Of a DNA stretch of 64,000 bases, positions 34,215 to 43,348 are shown piece by piece. How positions within the stretch are numbered: position 1 is the first letter of the stretch; each line of letters opens with the position of its first letter. The translations under genes and the position numbers were made by a program. The notes under the pieces were generated by a model that did no database searches, was not told the DNA's origin, and worked only from the letters and a program-made list of their open reading frames with translations. Source of the stretch: Shimia_B sp038528385 (lineage in GTDB: Bacteria; Pseudomonadota; Alphaproteobacteria; Rhodobacterales; Rhodobacteraceae); assembly GCA_038528385.1 (NCBI GenBank), contig JBCBET010000009.1, positions 74,553 to 138,552 of the forward strand, read 5' to 3'.

Positions 34215-35093
34215 TCAGGCATCGAGATTTTTCCCCACGATCCGCATCAGGAAGATCGCCACGATATTGGCGAGGATGATCGCATAGACGCCGCCCGCCG
34301 AGCCCAGCCCGATATTCTGGCTGTCGATGACCCGCTGGAAGATGAGGTAGGTCAGCGTCCGCGTGCCGAAGGCGCCGCCCGTCGTCACGAAGATCTCGGC
34401 GAAGATCGACAGAAGAAAGATCGTCTGGATCAGCACCACGATCGTGATGGCCCGGCTCAGATGGGGCAGCACGATGTGCCAGAACCGCTTGAGCGGGGGC
34501 GCGCCGTCCATCTCCGCGGCCTCGAGCTGCTCGCTGTCGAGCGACTGGATCGCCGTGAGCAGGATGAGCGTCGCGAAGGGCAGCCACTGCCAGGAGACGA
34601 TGAGCACGATGGAGCCCAGCGGCACGTCCGAGAGCCAGGACACCGGGTCGGCGCCGAAAAAGCGCCAGAGATGGGCGAAGATGCCGTTCACCGGGTCCAT
34701 CAGCATGTTCTTCCAGACCAGCGCGGACACGGTGGGCATCACGAAAAAGGGCGCGATGACGAGGATGCGCACCACCCCCTGGCCCCACATGGGTTGGTCG
34801 AGGAGCATCGCGAGAAGGACGCCCAAGACCACCGTGATCAGGAGCACGCCCCCCACCATCAGGAGCGTCGTCTGCACGCTGGGCCAAAACGAGCTCGACG
34901 ACAGGAAGCGCCCGTAATTCTCTAAGCCGACCCAGTCCAGCCCCCGCTCAAGGTTGTCGCCGCGCAGCGGCAGGTAGCGCTTGAAGGAGAAGAAGAGCGT
35001 CATCGTCAGCGGCACGAGCATCCAGCCGAGGAGCAGGATGACGGCCGGTGCCATCATGGCGCGTGCTGCGGATCGGGAGGCCTTGGTTGCCAT
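34215..35093 (-). CDS. smoF: Polyol ABC transporter permease 1
   Basis: A 292-residue MalF-type permease with six helices and the EAA loop SLDSEQLEAAEMDGAPPLKRFWHIVLPHL. It pairs with the next permease to form the membrane channel. ATG 35093 (MATKASR) is preferred; an in-frame ATG seven codons upstream has no ribosome site. It follows the binding-protein gene across a 160-base spacer. Confidence 0.93.
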   Translation of the reverse strand: MATKASRSAARAMMAPAVILLLGWMLVPLTMTLFFSFKRYLPLRGDNLERGLDWVGLENYGRFLSSSSFWPSVQTTLLMVGGVLLITVVLGVLLAMLLDQPMWGQGVVRILVIAPFFVMPTVSALVWKNMLMDPVNGIFAHLWRFFGADPVSWLSDVPLGSIVLIVSWQWLPFATLILLTAIQSLDSEQLEAAEMDGAPPLKRFWHIVLPHLSRAITIVVLIQTIFLLSIFAEIFVTTGGAFGTRTLTYLIFQRVIDSQNIGLGSAGGVYAIILANIVAIFLMRIVGKNLDA

Positions 35094-35256
35094 CGTTCTG
35101 CTTTCTGGTGTCATGCGGTGTTCGCGGCCCCGGGGGAAGCCCGTGAGCTCGGGGGGCGGAAGCTCTTACATCCGGCGCTGGTCGCAAGGGACGTCCGGGG
35201 CATTCAGGGCGGTTCCGGGGACGGCGCGCCGCCCCCGGACCGTGAGAGGATCGCGG

Positions 35257-36579
35257 CTAGCGGTAGCCGGCCGCTTCCATGGCGTCGTTGGTGATGGCCT
35301 GGGCCTTCTCCAGCGCCTCTTCAACGCTCTGCTGGCCGGCATAGGCGGCGGAGAATTCCTGGCTCACTTCGGTCCAGAAGCCCGCCCATTCCGGGATCGC
35401 CGCGAACTGGATGCCGACGTAAGGAACAGGGTCCACGGTGGGGTTGTTCGGGTCAGCCGACAGGATCGAGTCGAGCGTTTTCTGTGCGAAGGCCACCTCC
35501 TGGTATTCCGGGGTGGCGTAGAGCGATTGCCGCGCGCCCGGAGGCACGTTGGCCCAGCCTTCGTTCTCGGCGACGAGCTCGATGTAGTCCTTCGAGGTCG
35601 CCCATTCGATGAACTCCTTGGCCTCGGCTTCCTGCTGGGTGCCGGCGGGGATCGCCAGCGCCCAGGCCCAAAGCCAGTTCGACCGCTTGCCCAGGCCGTT
35701 ATCGGGGGCCAGTGCGAAGCCCACGCTGTCGGCCACCGTGCTGTCGTCGCCGGTCACGAAGGACGCGGCCACGGTGGCATCGATCCACATGCCGCACTTG
35801 CCCTGGTTGAAGAGTGACAGGTTCTCGTTGAAGCCGTTGGTGGCGTAGCCCGTCGGGCCGCTCTCGTTCATCATCTCCACGAAGAAGGTGAGCGTCTGGT
35901 TCCACTCCTCGCTGTCGAGCTGGGCGTTCCAGTTCTCGTCGAAGACACGCGCGCCGAAGGAGTTGGCCATGGCGTTGATGAAGGCACCGCCTTCGCCCCA
36001 GCCCGCCTTGCCGCGCAGGCAGATGCCGTTGATGTCGTTGTCGCGGTCGGTCATGGCCGCCGCGGCCTCGCGGATGAACTCCCAGGAGGGGGCGTCGGGC
36101 ATGTCGAGCCCGGCCTCTTCCATGAGGTCGGTGCGGAACATGACCATGGAGCTTTCCCCGTAGAAGGGGGCGGCGTAGAGCGTGCCGTCATGGCTCAGAC
36201 CGCCGCGCATGGCGGGCAGGATGTCGTCCACGTCATACTCCGCGGAGAGGCCGTCGAGCGGCACGAGCCAGTCGTTCGAGCCCCAGATCGGTGCCTCGTA
36301 CATGCCGATGGTCATGATGTCGAAGGCGCCGCCGCGGGTGGTGATGTCCGTGGTGACGCGCTGGCGGAGCACGTTCTCCTCCAGCGTCACCCATTCCACG
36401 GCGATGCCGGTGTCGGCGGTGAACTGGTCCGTGTAGCCCTGCATGCGGATCATGTCGCCGTTGTTGACGGTGGCGACGGTGATCGTGGCGCTGTGGCCGT
36501 CGGCCATGGCCGCGGTGCCCGCAGTGACCGCCGTGAGCGCGAGCGCGCTGGCCGCACAAAGTGCAGTAGTTCTAGGCAT
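35257..36579 (-). CDS. smoE: Polyol-binding periplasmic protein
   Basis: The 440-residue cluster D (family 1) solute-binding protein has a clear signal peptide (MPRTTALCAASALALTAVTAGTAAMA). It then reads ITVATVNNGDMIRMQGYTDQF, as in the Rhodobacter sorbitol/mannitol-binding protein. It delivers the polyol to the SmoFGK complex. ATG 36579 has GGGAGG nine bases upstream. The LacI-type operator TTTACGCGCGTAAA lies 67-80 bases before the start, so the operon promoter is here. Confidence 0.93.
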   Translation of the reverse strand: MPRTTALCAASALALTAVTAGTAAMADGHSATITVATVNNGDMIRMQGYTDQFTADTGIAVEWVTLEENVLRQRVTTDITTRGGAFDIMTIGMYEAPIWGSNDWLVPLDGLSAEYDVDDILPAMRGGLSHDGTLYAAPFYGESSMVMFRTDLMEEAGLDMPDAPSWEFIREAAAAMTDRDNDINGICLRGKAGWGEGGAFINAMANSFGARVFDENWNAQLDSEEWNQTLTFFVEMMNESGPTGYATNGFNENLSLFNQGKCGMWIDATVAASFVTGDDSTVADSVGFALAPDNGLGKRSNWLWAWALAIPAGTQQEAEAKEFIEWATSKDYIELVAENEGWANVPPGARQSLYATPEYQEVAFAQKTLDSILSADPNNPTVDPVPYVGIQFAAIPEWAGFWTEVSQEFSAAYAGQQSVEEALEKAQAITNDAMEAAGYR

Positions 36580-36645
36580 CCGATGTCCTCCCTTTTGGAT
36601 GTCCGCAGGACTGTGCAGGGAGGCTGTCGCCACGTCAATCAAAAA

Positions 36646-36659
36646 TTTACGCGCGTAAA
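36646..36659. promoter_or_regulatory. LacI-type operator before smoE
   Basis: TTTACGCGCGTAAA is a perfect 14-bp palindrome with the central CG step typical of LacI-family operators. It lies between the LacI-type gene and the first transporter gene. Confidence 0.8.
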
Positions 36660-36670
36660 GGATTTAGGTC

Positions 36671-37696
36671 TCACGCGCTGTCGCGCATCAGGAGCTTTCC
36701 CTCTATTCGCGTGCTTTTCCAAGGCTCTACACTGCCCTCGATCGCCCGGAAGAGCGCGGAGACCGCAGTGGCGGACACCGTGTCGTAATCGTGGGAAATC
36801 GTCGTGAGCGGCGGGCAGGTGAAGCGCGAATGGGGGTGCCCGTCCTGGCCGGCCACGCGAATCGCATCGTCCGGCCCGCGCCCCACACGCAGCCCGCGCT
36901 CGTAGCAGGCCGTCAGAAGCCCGATGGCGAGGCGATCGTTGCTGCAGAGCACCGTGTTGGTCGCAAAGCGCCCGCGCGCGAGCGCGTCATGGCCGCCGAG
37001 GCGCCCGATCTCCTCGATCCCCCAGCCCTCTCCGTCCACCGACACGACATGGGAGGTATGTCCGAAGCTCTCCATCGCGTTGATGTAGGCCTGCCGCCGG
37101 CGGTGGGCGTTGGGATTTGCCGGGGTCTTCATCTCGAAAAAGCAGGGCGGCTCCCCCGTGCGGCACAGGTAATCGGCAATATGGGTGGTGAACTGGACGT
37201 TGTCGGAGCCCACGAAAGCAAGGCCCAGCTCGTCCACGCTGCTGTCAAAGATCAGCGTCGGCACGTCCCGGCAAAACGCCTCGAGCGCCGCGCGATCCGA
37301 GGTGCGCCCGAGCGGGGCCAAGAGCACGCCGGCGGGCTTCAGCGCGCGCAGGTTGTCGAGCACCTCCGCCTCGTGGGCCGCGCTTCCATGGGCGCTGAAG
37401 AGCGTCGGGCGGTAACCCGCGCGGATGCAGCGCTCCTCCAGCGTGCGCGCGATCTCGGCGAAATAGGGGTCCACCAGAAGCGGCACGACGATGCCGATGG
37501 TCTTCGTCAGCTTCCGGTTCTGGTTCACCGCATAGATGTTGGGCCGGTAGGTGTGTTCGCGCAGGGCCGCCTCGATGCGCTCGCGCGTCTTCGGGCGCAC
37601 GCTCGAGGGATCGTTGAAGTATTTCGAGACCGTGGGACGGGAGATCCCGCTGATCGCGGCGAACTCCTCCATGTTGCGGATTTTCGTCTTGGTCAT
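36671..37696 (-). CDS. LacI-family repressor of the polyol operon
   Basis: The 341-residue regulator has a LacI helix-turn-helix (MEEFAAISGISRPTVSKYFNDPSSVRPKTRERIEAAL, about residues 9-45) with hinge YRPNIYAVNQ. A periplasmic-binding-protein-like sensor domain starts KTIGIVVPLLVDPYFAEI. It is just upstream of smoE in the same direction and is the natural regulator of the sorbitol/mannitol genes. A second, weaker operator-like palindrome lies upstream of its own start, suggesting autoregulation. The Rhodobacter smo operons I know are organised similarly. Confidence 0.9.
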   Translation of the reverse strand: MTKTKIRNMEEFAAISGISRPTVSKYFNDPSSVRPKTRERIEAALREHTYRPNIYAVNQNRKLTKTIGIVVPLLVDPYFAEIARTLEERCIRAGYRPTLFSAHGSAAHEAEVLDNLRALKPAGVLLAPLGRTSDRAALEAFCRDVPTLIFDSSVDELGLAFVGSDNVQFTTHIADYLCRTGEPPCFFEMKTPANPNAHRRRQAYINAMESFGHTSHVVSVDGEGWGIEEIGRLGGHDALARGRFATNTVLCSNDRLAIGLLTACYERGLRVGRGPDDAIRVAGQDGHPHSRFTCPPLTTISHDYDTVSATAVSALFRAIEGSVEPWKSTRIEGKLLMRDSA

Positions 37697-37731
37697 GGCC
37701 TGCGCCCCTTGGGGTTGGTCACATTGTAAAA

Positions 37732-37745
37732 TTACCGCGCGCAAA
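37732..37745. promoter_or_regulatory. Operator-like palindrome before the LacI gene
   Basis: TTACCGCGCGCAAA matches 11 of 14 positions of the smoE operator (same GCGCG core and flanking T/A arms). It is 36 bases upstream of the repressor start, in the spacer shared with the divergent ABC-transporter gene. Confidence 0.6.
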
Positions 37746-37965
37746 AAATCAATGTTTTCGCACAAGGAAGTTCGCCCGCACTCGGGCCGCATGACCTTGC
37801 GGCACCCCTGTCGTCCGATGACCAAGCCCTGGGCGGCATGCGAACCGCGCGGGGCGTTTTGCCCAAATTTCCATCTCTTTGCCCTTCCCCTCGCGGCCTG
37901 CCCATGGTGTGCTCCCCCATCGCCCACGCAAGAAAGCGGGACACGAAACCATCAGGGAGACTACC

Positions 37966-39555
37966 ATGACCAAGCTCACCGGCTTCATGGCCATGGCCAC
38001 GCTGCTGTCGACGACGACACTGGCGACGGCCGAAACGCTGCGCTGGGCGCGGGCGGGCGACGCGCTGACGCTCGATCCCCACGCGCAGAACGAGGGCCCC
38101 ACCCACACCATCCGCCACCAGATGTACGAGCCGCTCATCATCCGCGACACGTCCGGCGCCTTCGAGCCCGCGCTGGCCACGTCCTGGGCGCCGAGCGAGG
38201 CCGATCCCAATGTCTGGGTGTTCGAGCTGCGCCAGGGCGTCACGTTCCACGGCGGCGAGGCGTTCACGGCCGAAGACGTCGTCTTCTCCTACGAGCGCGC
38301 CAAGCAGCCCAATTCGGACATGAAGGAGCTGATCGGCTCCATCACGGAGGTCCGGGCGGTGGACGATTTCACCATCGAGATGGTCACCGACGGGCCGAAC
38401 CCGATCCTGCCCTCGAACCTCACCAACCTCTTCATCATGGACAAGGGTTGGTCGGAGGCGAACAACACCGTGGACGTGCAGGATTTCGAAGGCGGCGAGA
38501 TCACCTTCGCCACCACGAACGCCAACGGCACCGGGCCCTACGTGCTCCAGTCCCGGGAGCCCGACGTGCGCACCGTCATGGTCCGCAACGACGCCTACTG
38601 GGGCATCGACGAGTTCCCCATGGAAGTGACGGAGATCGTCTACACCCCCATCCAGAACGCCGCGACCCGCGTGGCCGCGCTCCTGTCGGGAGAGGTGAAC
38701 TTCCTTCAGGACATGCCGGTGCAAGACCTCGCGCGGGTCGACGATGCGGACGGCCTCGTCGTCAAGCAGGCACCGCAGAACCGCGTGATCTTCTTCGGGA
38801 TGAACCAGGGCGCGGCCGATATCGAGGCCGACAACGTCGACGGGGCCAACCCGCTCGCCGATGTGCGCGTGCGCAAGGCCATGTCCATGGCCATCAACCG
38901 CGACGCAATCCAGCAGGTCGTCATGCGCGGCCAGTCCGAGCCCGCGGGCATGATCGCGCCGCCCTTCGTCAATGGCTGGACAGCGGACATGGATGCCGAA
39001 TCCAGCACCAACGTGGCGATGGCCCAAGAGCTCATGGCCGAGGCCGGCTATGGCGATGGCTTCTCCATCCGCCTCGACTGCCCAAACGATCGCTACATCA
39101 ACGATGAGGCGATCTGCCAGGCTGCCGTGGGCATGCTCGGTCAGATCGGCGTCACCGTGAATCTCGATGCAAAGCCCAAGGCACAGCACTTCCCTCTCAT
39201 CACTGATGGTCAGACGGACTTCTACATGCTGGGCTGGGGCGTGCCGACCTATGACAGCGAGTACGTGTTCAACTTCCTCGTCCATGGCCGCGAAAGCGAC
39301 ATCGGCACCTGGAACGGCACGGGCTTCGACAATGACGAACTCGACGCCAAGATCAAGTCGCTGGCCTCGAACACGGATCTCGAAGCTCGGAATGCCGACA
39401 TCGCCGAGATCTGGCGCGTCGTGCAGGACGAAGCGCTCTACATCCCCATTCATCACCAGGTGCTGAACTGGGGCATGGCCGATGGTGTCGGCATCGAAGT
39501 CGATCCCGAGGATCAGCCCAAGGTGAAGTATTTCACCATGAGCACCATGAACTAA
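37966..39555 (+). CDS. Peptide-type ABC substrate-binding protein 1
   Basis: The 529-residue SBP_bac_5 (cluster C, DppA/OppA-like) protein has an export signal (about residues 1-22, ending ATAE). Conserved text includes LTLDPHAQNEGPTHTIRHQMYEPL, FELRQGVTFHGGEAFTAEDVVFSYERA and NANGTGPYVLQSREPD. It binds a peptide, glycoside or similar ligand for the permease genes 3 kb downstream. A paralogue follows immediately. The promoter region is shared divergently with the LacI gene. Confidence 0.92.
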   Translation: MTKLTGFMAMATLLSTTTLATAETLRWARAGDALTLDPHAQNEGPTHTIRHQMYEPLIIRDTSGAFEPALATSWAPSEADPNVWVFELRQGVTFHGGEAFTAEDVVFSYERAKQPNSDMKELIGSITEVRAVDDFTIEMVTDGPNPILPSNLTNLFIMDKGWSEANNTVDVQDFEGGEITFATTNANGTGPYVLQSREPDVRTVMVRNDAYWGIDEFPMEVTEIVYTPIQNAATRVAALLSGEVNFLQDMPVQDLARVDDADGLVVKQAPQNRVIFFGMNQGAADIEADNVDGANPLADVRVRKAMSMAINRDAIQQVVMRGQSEPAGMIAPPFVNGWTADMDAESSTNVAMAQELMAEAGYGDGFSIRLDCPNDRYINDEAICQAAVGMLGQIGVTVNLDAKPKAQHFPLITDGQTDFYMLGWGVPTYDSEYVFNFLVHGRESDIGTWNGTGFDNDELDAKIKSLASNTDLEARNADIAEIWRVVQDEALYIPIHHQVLNWGMADGVGIEVDPEDQPKVKYFTMSTMN

Positions 39556-39562
39556 CTCCTGC

Positions 39563-39587
39563 GGGCCGCCCGTTTGTCGGGCGGCCC
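39563..39587 (+). terminator. Hairpin between the two binding-protein genes
   Basis: GGGCCGCCCG pairs perfectly with CGGGCGGCCC around TTTGT, followed by TTCCCTTT. It sits eight bases after the first binding-protein stop and 35 bases before the second start. It may be an attenuating terminator or a 3'-end stabiliser that keeps the first protein abundant. Confidence 0.75.
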
Positions 39588-39621
39588 TTCCCTTTGGTCC
39601 GCAACAACCAAGGAACGTCCC

Positions 39622-41160
39622 ATGCTTCGCTTCTCCACAGCGCTCGCCCTCGTTCTGGCCCTTCCGGCCAGCGCCGAGGAGTTCAACTTCGCCGTCACGA
39701 CCGATCCGCAGACCATGGATCCCCACGCGGTCAATTCCGCGCCGGTGCTCGGCTTCTTGAATAATGTCTACGAAGGCCTCGTCCGGCGCGGCAAGGACAT
39801 GTCCATCGAGCCCTCGCTGGCCGTGAGCTGGGAGCCCATCGGAGACGGAGAAGGCTGGCGCTTCAATCTCCGCGAGGGCGTCACTTTCCAGGACGGCGCG
39901 GCGTTCGACGCCGATGACGTCATTTTCTCCTACGAGCGCGCGTCCTCCGAACAGGCCGACACGTCGAGCTGGTTTGCGCCCGTGAGCGAGGTGATCAAGG
40001 TCGACGACTTCACGGTCGACATCATGACCACCGCGCCGAACCCGATTTTCCCGGACAGCATCGCCAACTGGATGATGATGGATAGCGGCTGGGCCGAGGC
40101 CAATGATGCCGTGCGCCCCGACAAGGATCAGGGCAATTTCGCCACGCTCAACGCGAATGGCACGGGGCCCTTCCGGATCGTCTCGCGCCAGCCCGATCTG
40201 TCGACTGTGCTCGAGCCCCATGGCGGCTGGTGGGGAGACGTGGAGCATAACCTCACGCGCGTGGAGATGACACCGATCCAGAACCCGGCGACGGCGCTGG
40301 CCGCGCTTCTCTCCGGCGACGTGGACTTCATCAATCCGGTCCCGATCCAGGACGTGGCGCGGCTCGCCGGCAATCCCGATGTGCAGGTGATCCAGGGCAT
40401 CGAGGCCCGCGTTATCATGCTGGGCTTCGACCAGCAGGAGGGCGGCCCGTCCACGAACGACATGTTCCTCGACCCCGCCGCCCGCGAGGCCGTGGCCCGC
40501 GCGGTAAACGTGCCCGCGATCCTGCAGACGATCATGCGCGGCAACGCCGAGGTGGCCAGCCAGCTCGTGAGCCCCGCCATGCACGGCTACTCCGATGCCC
40601 AGGCCGCGCCCTACGGCTTTGACCAGGATGCGGCGCGCGCCCTCGTGGAAGAGGCGGGCCTCACCGGGCAGACCATCGAGTTCAAGTGCCCGAACGACCG
40701 CTACCTGAATGACGAGGCCGTCTGCCAGGCCATCACCGGCATGCTCGCGCAGGCGGGCATGGACGTGACGCTCGACGCGATGCCCGTGTCCAACTACTGG
40801 CCCGAGCTGCGCGCCGACAACTTCGACATGTACCTCCTCGGCTGGTCGCCCGGGACGTTCGATGCCGAGCATCCGATCCGCTTCCTCGCGTCCACGCCCA
40901 ACGAGGAGGCGCGCCTCGGCAGCTGGAACTTCGGCGCCTATTCCAACGCCCGCATCGACGAGCTCTTGCCGATGATCCAGTCCGAGATCGACGAGGAGGC
41001 CCGCCAGGCCATGCTCGATGAAGTGGCCGGCATCATGCAGGACGAGGTGGCTTACGTGCCGCTTTATGTGCAGCCGCTTGTCTGGGGCGCCCGCGCGGGG
41101 ATCGAGCTCACGCAGCGCCCGGACAACTTCTTCATCCTGCGCTGGGTGACGGTGAACTAA
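39622..41160 (+). CDS. Peptide-type ABC substrate-binding protein 2
   Basis: The 512-residue SBP_bac_5 protein has a signal peptide (MLRFSTALALVLALPASAEE). It is a paralogue of the preceding gene: TDPQTMDPHAVNSAPVLGFLNNVYEGL, FNLREGVTFQDGAAFDADDVIFSYERA and NANGTGPFRIVSRQPD align directly, as does the late CPNDRYLNDEAVCQAITGML. Ligand-contact stretches differ, so the transporter probably takes two related substrates. ATG 39622 is chosen for the signal peptide and an AAGGAAC ribosome site. Confidence 0.92.
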   Translation: MLRFSTALALVLALPASAEEFNFAVTTDPQTMDPHAVNSAPVLGFLNNVYEGLVRRGKDMSIEPSLAVSWEPIGDGEGWRFNLREGVTFQDGAAFDADDVIFSYERASSEQADTSSWFAPVSEVIKVDDFTVDIMTTAPNPIFPDSIANWMMMDSGWAEANDAVRPDKDQGNFATLNANGTGPFRIVSRQPDLSTVLEPHGGWWGDVEHNLTRVEMTPIQNPATALAALLSGDVDFINPVPIQDVARLAGNPDVQVIQGIEARVIMLGFDQQEGGPSTNDMFLDPAAREAVARAVNVPAILQTIMRGNAEVASQLVSPAMHGYSDAQAAPYGFDQDAARALVEEAGLTGQTIEFKCPNDRYLNDEAVCQAITGMLAQAGMDVTLDAMPVSNYWPELRADNFDMYLLGWSPGTFDAEHPIRFLASTPNEEARLGSWNFGAYSNARIDELLPMIQSEIDEEARQAMLDEVAGIMQDEVAYVPLYVQPLVWGARAGIELTQRPDNFFILRWVTVN

Positions 41161-41180
41161 GGCTGCTCAACGGAAATACG

Positions 41181-41253
41181 CGCCCCGGCCTCCGAGCCGG
41201 GGCCTCTGCCCCTGCGAGCGCTGAGGTGGAGGTCCCGGGTCATGCCCGGGACG
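41181..41253. repeat. GC-rich double-hairpin dispersed repeat, copy B
   Basis: GCCCCGG..CCGGGGC (41182-41202) is followed by GTCCCGGGTCATGCCCGGGAC (41232-41252). Hairpin order, GGAGGTCCCGGGTCA and spacing resemble copy A at 11181-11245. It lies between the second binding-protein gene and the first permease gene, within the operon. Confidence 0.65.
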
Positions 41254-41275
41254 TGAAGCGCGAAAGGTCGGTCCC

Positions 41276-42244
41276 ATGCTCTCCTACATCATCAAACGCG
41301 TCGGACAATCGATCCTCGTGCTGCTCATCACGGGGCTCGTGGCGTTTTCGATGTTCCGCTTCGTGGGCGACCCGATCGACAACATGCTCGGCCAGGAGCG
41401 CACGATGGAGGATGTCGAGCGCCTGCGCGCGCAGCTCGGCCTCGATCAGCCCTTCGTCGTGCAGTATTACCGCTTTCTCGAGCAGGCGGTGCAGGGCAAT
41501 TTCGGTGTGTCGTTCCGGCAGGGCCGCCCGGTGGCCGAGATCCTCCTCGAGCGCGCGCCGGCGACACTGGAGCTTGCCGCCGTCTCCGGCCTCTTCGCTA
41601 TCGTGCTGGGCATCGGTCTAGGCGTCTTCACCGCGATCCGGCGCAACGGCTTCACGGCGAATTTCATCATGTCGGCGTCGCTGATCGGAGTCTCTTTGCC
41701 GACGTTTCTGATCGGCATCCTCCTCATCTACCTTTTCTCGGTGGAGCTCGGCTGGCTGCCGTCCTTCGGACGGGGCGAGACGGTGGATATCGGGGGCTGG
41801 TCGACGGGCTTTTTGACCGAGAGCGGGCTCCGCGCGCTCATCCTGCCCTCCATTACGCTGGGGCTCTACCAGATGACGCTGATCATGCGCCTCGTGCGCT
41901 CGGAGATGCTCGAAGTGCTGCGGCAGGATTACATCCGCTTCGCGAAGGCCCGCGGGCTCAGTGACCGCGTCATCAATTTCCGCCACGCGTTGAAGAACAC
42001 CATGGTCCCCGTCATCACCGTCATCGGGCTTCAGCTCGGATCGATCATCGCCTTCGCCATCATCACGGAAACGGTCTTTCAGTGGCCCGGCGTGGGCCTC
42101 CTCTTCATCAACGCGATCCAGTTCGTCGATATCCCCGTCATGGCGGCTTATCTCATGCTGATCTCGGTGATGTTCGTGGGGATCAACCTCCTGGTGGACA
42201 TCCTCTACGCCTTCATCGACCCGCGGCTGAGGGTGTCGGCATGA
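41276..42244 (+). CDS. Peptide-type ABC permease (DppB-like)
   Basis: A 322-residue DppB/OppB-type permease: the N-terminal IIKRVGQSILVLLITGLVAFSMFR helix, the long periplasmic segment with QYYRFLEQAVQGNFGVSFR, four further helices and the coupling loop DYIRFAKARGLSDRVINFRHALKNTMVPV. It ends in the usual YAFIDPRLRV. Its stop overlaps the next start (ATGA). Confidence 0.95.
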   Translation: MLSYIIKRVGQSILVLLITGLVAFSMFRFVGDPIDNMLGQERTMEDVERLRAQLGLDQPFVVQYYRFLEQAVQGNFGVSFRQGRPVAEILLERAPATLELAAVSGLFAIVLGIGLGVFTAIRRNGFTANFIMSASLIGVSLPTFLIGILLIYLFSVELGWLPSFGRGETVDIGGWSTGFLTESGLRALILPSITLGLYQMTLIMRLVRSEMLEVLRQDYIRFAKARGLSDRVINFRHALKNTMVPVITVIGLQLGSIIAFAIITETVFQWPGVGLLFINAIQFVDIPVMAAYLMLISVMFVGINLLVDILYAFIDPRLRVSA

Positions 42245-43146
42245 CGCGGTTCCTGGAGTCCGATCTCTTCTACGCCTTCCGCACCTCGCCCGTGGCGGTG
42301 GTGTCGTTCATCGTGACCGTGCTGCTCGTGCTGTCGGCCGTTCTTGCGCCGCTCATCGCGCCCACGAACCCGTTCGATCCGGCGAGCCTGGACCTCATGA
42401 ATGGCTTCACCGCGCCCATGGCGTCGAATGCGTTCACCGGCGACAGCTTCCTTATGGGCACCGATGACCAGGGCCGCGACGTCTTCTCCACGATCCTCTA
42501 CGGGATGCGCATTTCGCTCTTCGTGGGGGTGGCCGCAGTGCTCTTCGCGATGACGCTCGGCATCTTCCTCGGTCTCCTCTCAGGATATATCGGCGGCTGG
42601 ACCGAGACGATCATCATGCGCACGGCGGACGTGCAGCTCACCTTCCCGTCGATCCTCGTGGCCATGCTGATCTTTGGCATCGCCAAGGGCATCACGCCCG
42701 TGGAATACCGGGACCAGATGGCGATCTGGGTGCTCATCCTCGCCATCGGTCTCTCCGACTGGGTCCAGTTCGCGCGCGTGGTGCGGGGTGCCACGCTCGT
42801 GGAGAAGTCGAAGGATTACGTGGCCGCAGCGCAGCTCATCGGGCGCGGACCCATGACGATCATGGTCCGCCACATCATGCCCAATGTGCTCTCTCCCGTC
42901 CTCGTCATCGCCACGATCTCGCTCGCGCTCGCGATCATCGCGGAGGCGACGCTGAGTTTCCTCGGCGTCGGCGCGCCGCCTACGCAGCCTTCGCTCGGCA
43001 CGCTCATCCGCATCGGGCAGGGCTTCCTCTTTTCGGGCGAGTGGTGGATCCTCTTCTTCCCCGCCATGACGCTGCTGTTGCTGGCGCTCGCCGTGAACCT
43101 GCTCGGCGACTGGCTTCGCGACGCGCTCAACCCGAGGCTCCGATGA
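42241..43146 (+). CDS. Peptide-type ABC permease (DppC-like)
   Basis: A 301-residue DppC/OppC-type permease with six helices, the signature MGTDDQGRDVFSTILYGMRISL, and the coupling loop DYVAAAQLIGRGPMTIMVRHIMPNVLSPVLV. It ends LLGDWLRDALNPRLR. It is translationally coupled to the DppB-like gene through ATGA. A MITE-like element begins 21 bases after the stop and separates it from the ATPase gene. Confidence 0.95.
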   Translation: MTRFLESDLFYAFRTSPVAVVSFIVTVLLVLSAVLAPLIAPTNPFDPASLDLMNGFTAPMASNAFTGDSFLMGTDDQGRDVFSTILYGMRISLFVGVAAVLFAMTLGIFLGLLSGYIGGWTETIIMRTADVQLTFPSILVAMLIFGIAKGITPVEYRDQMAIWVLILAIGLSDWVQFARVVRGATLVEKSKDYVAAAQLIGRGPMTIMVRHIMPNVLSPVLVIATISLALAIIAEATLSFLGVGAPPTQPSLGTLIRIGQGFLFSGEWWILFFPAMTLLLLALAVNLLGDWLRDALNPRLR

Positions 43147-43166
43147 CCCAAGCACTGCACTCGCAA

Positions 43167-43310
43167 GCGCGCAGGCGCCATGCCCGACTTCGGGTGGGCA
43201 TCGCTTTGGACGATGGATGCGCACTTCTTTCCGCCAGTCAGGCAACCGTTCGTGGTGCGACATCGGCGTATGCCCTCCCGGGGGGGAGGTCGGGCATGGC
43301 GCCTGCGCGC
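43167..43310. repeat. MITE-like element with 22-bp terminal inverted repeats
   Basis: The left end 43167-43188 (beginning GCGCGCAGGCGCC and ending CCCGAC) is the perfect reverse complement of 43289-43310. The 100-base interior contains nested ATGCCC/GGGCAT hairpins and the tract CCCTCCCGGGGGGGAGG. It encodes nothing and is inserted between permease and ATPase genes of one operon. A degenerate inverted copy lies at 540-682. No clear target-site duplication is visible. Confidence 0.85.
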
Positions 43311-43348
43311 CAGAGCGCTGATACCTCCGCGCTTTGAAGGAGAGAAAC

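Noticed and set aside
30005..36579. Treating smoEFGK here as part of a sulfoquinovose system because of the shared gene name smo
   Set aside because: The binding protein, transporter and two dehydrogenases match the Rhodobacter sorbitol/mannitol operon; the name overlap with sulfo-SMO genes is coincidental.
37732..40872. Over 1000-codon open frame antisense to the two binding-protein genes
   Set aside because: The composition is that of a mirror of the sense codons (V, H, G, D-rich) with no domain, and it overlaps signal peptides and motifs on the plus strand.
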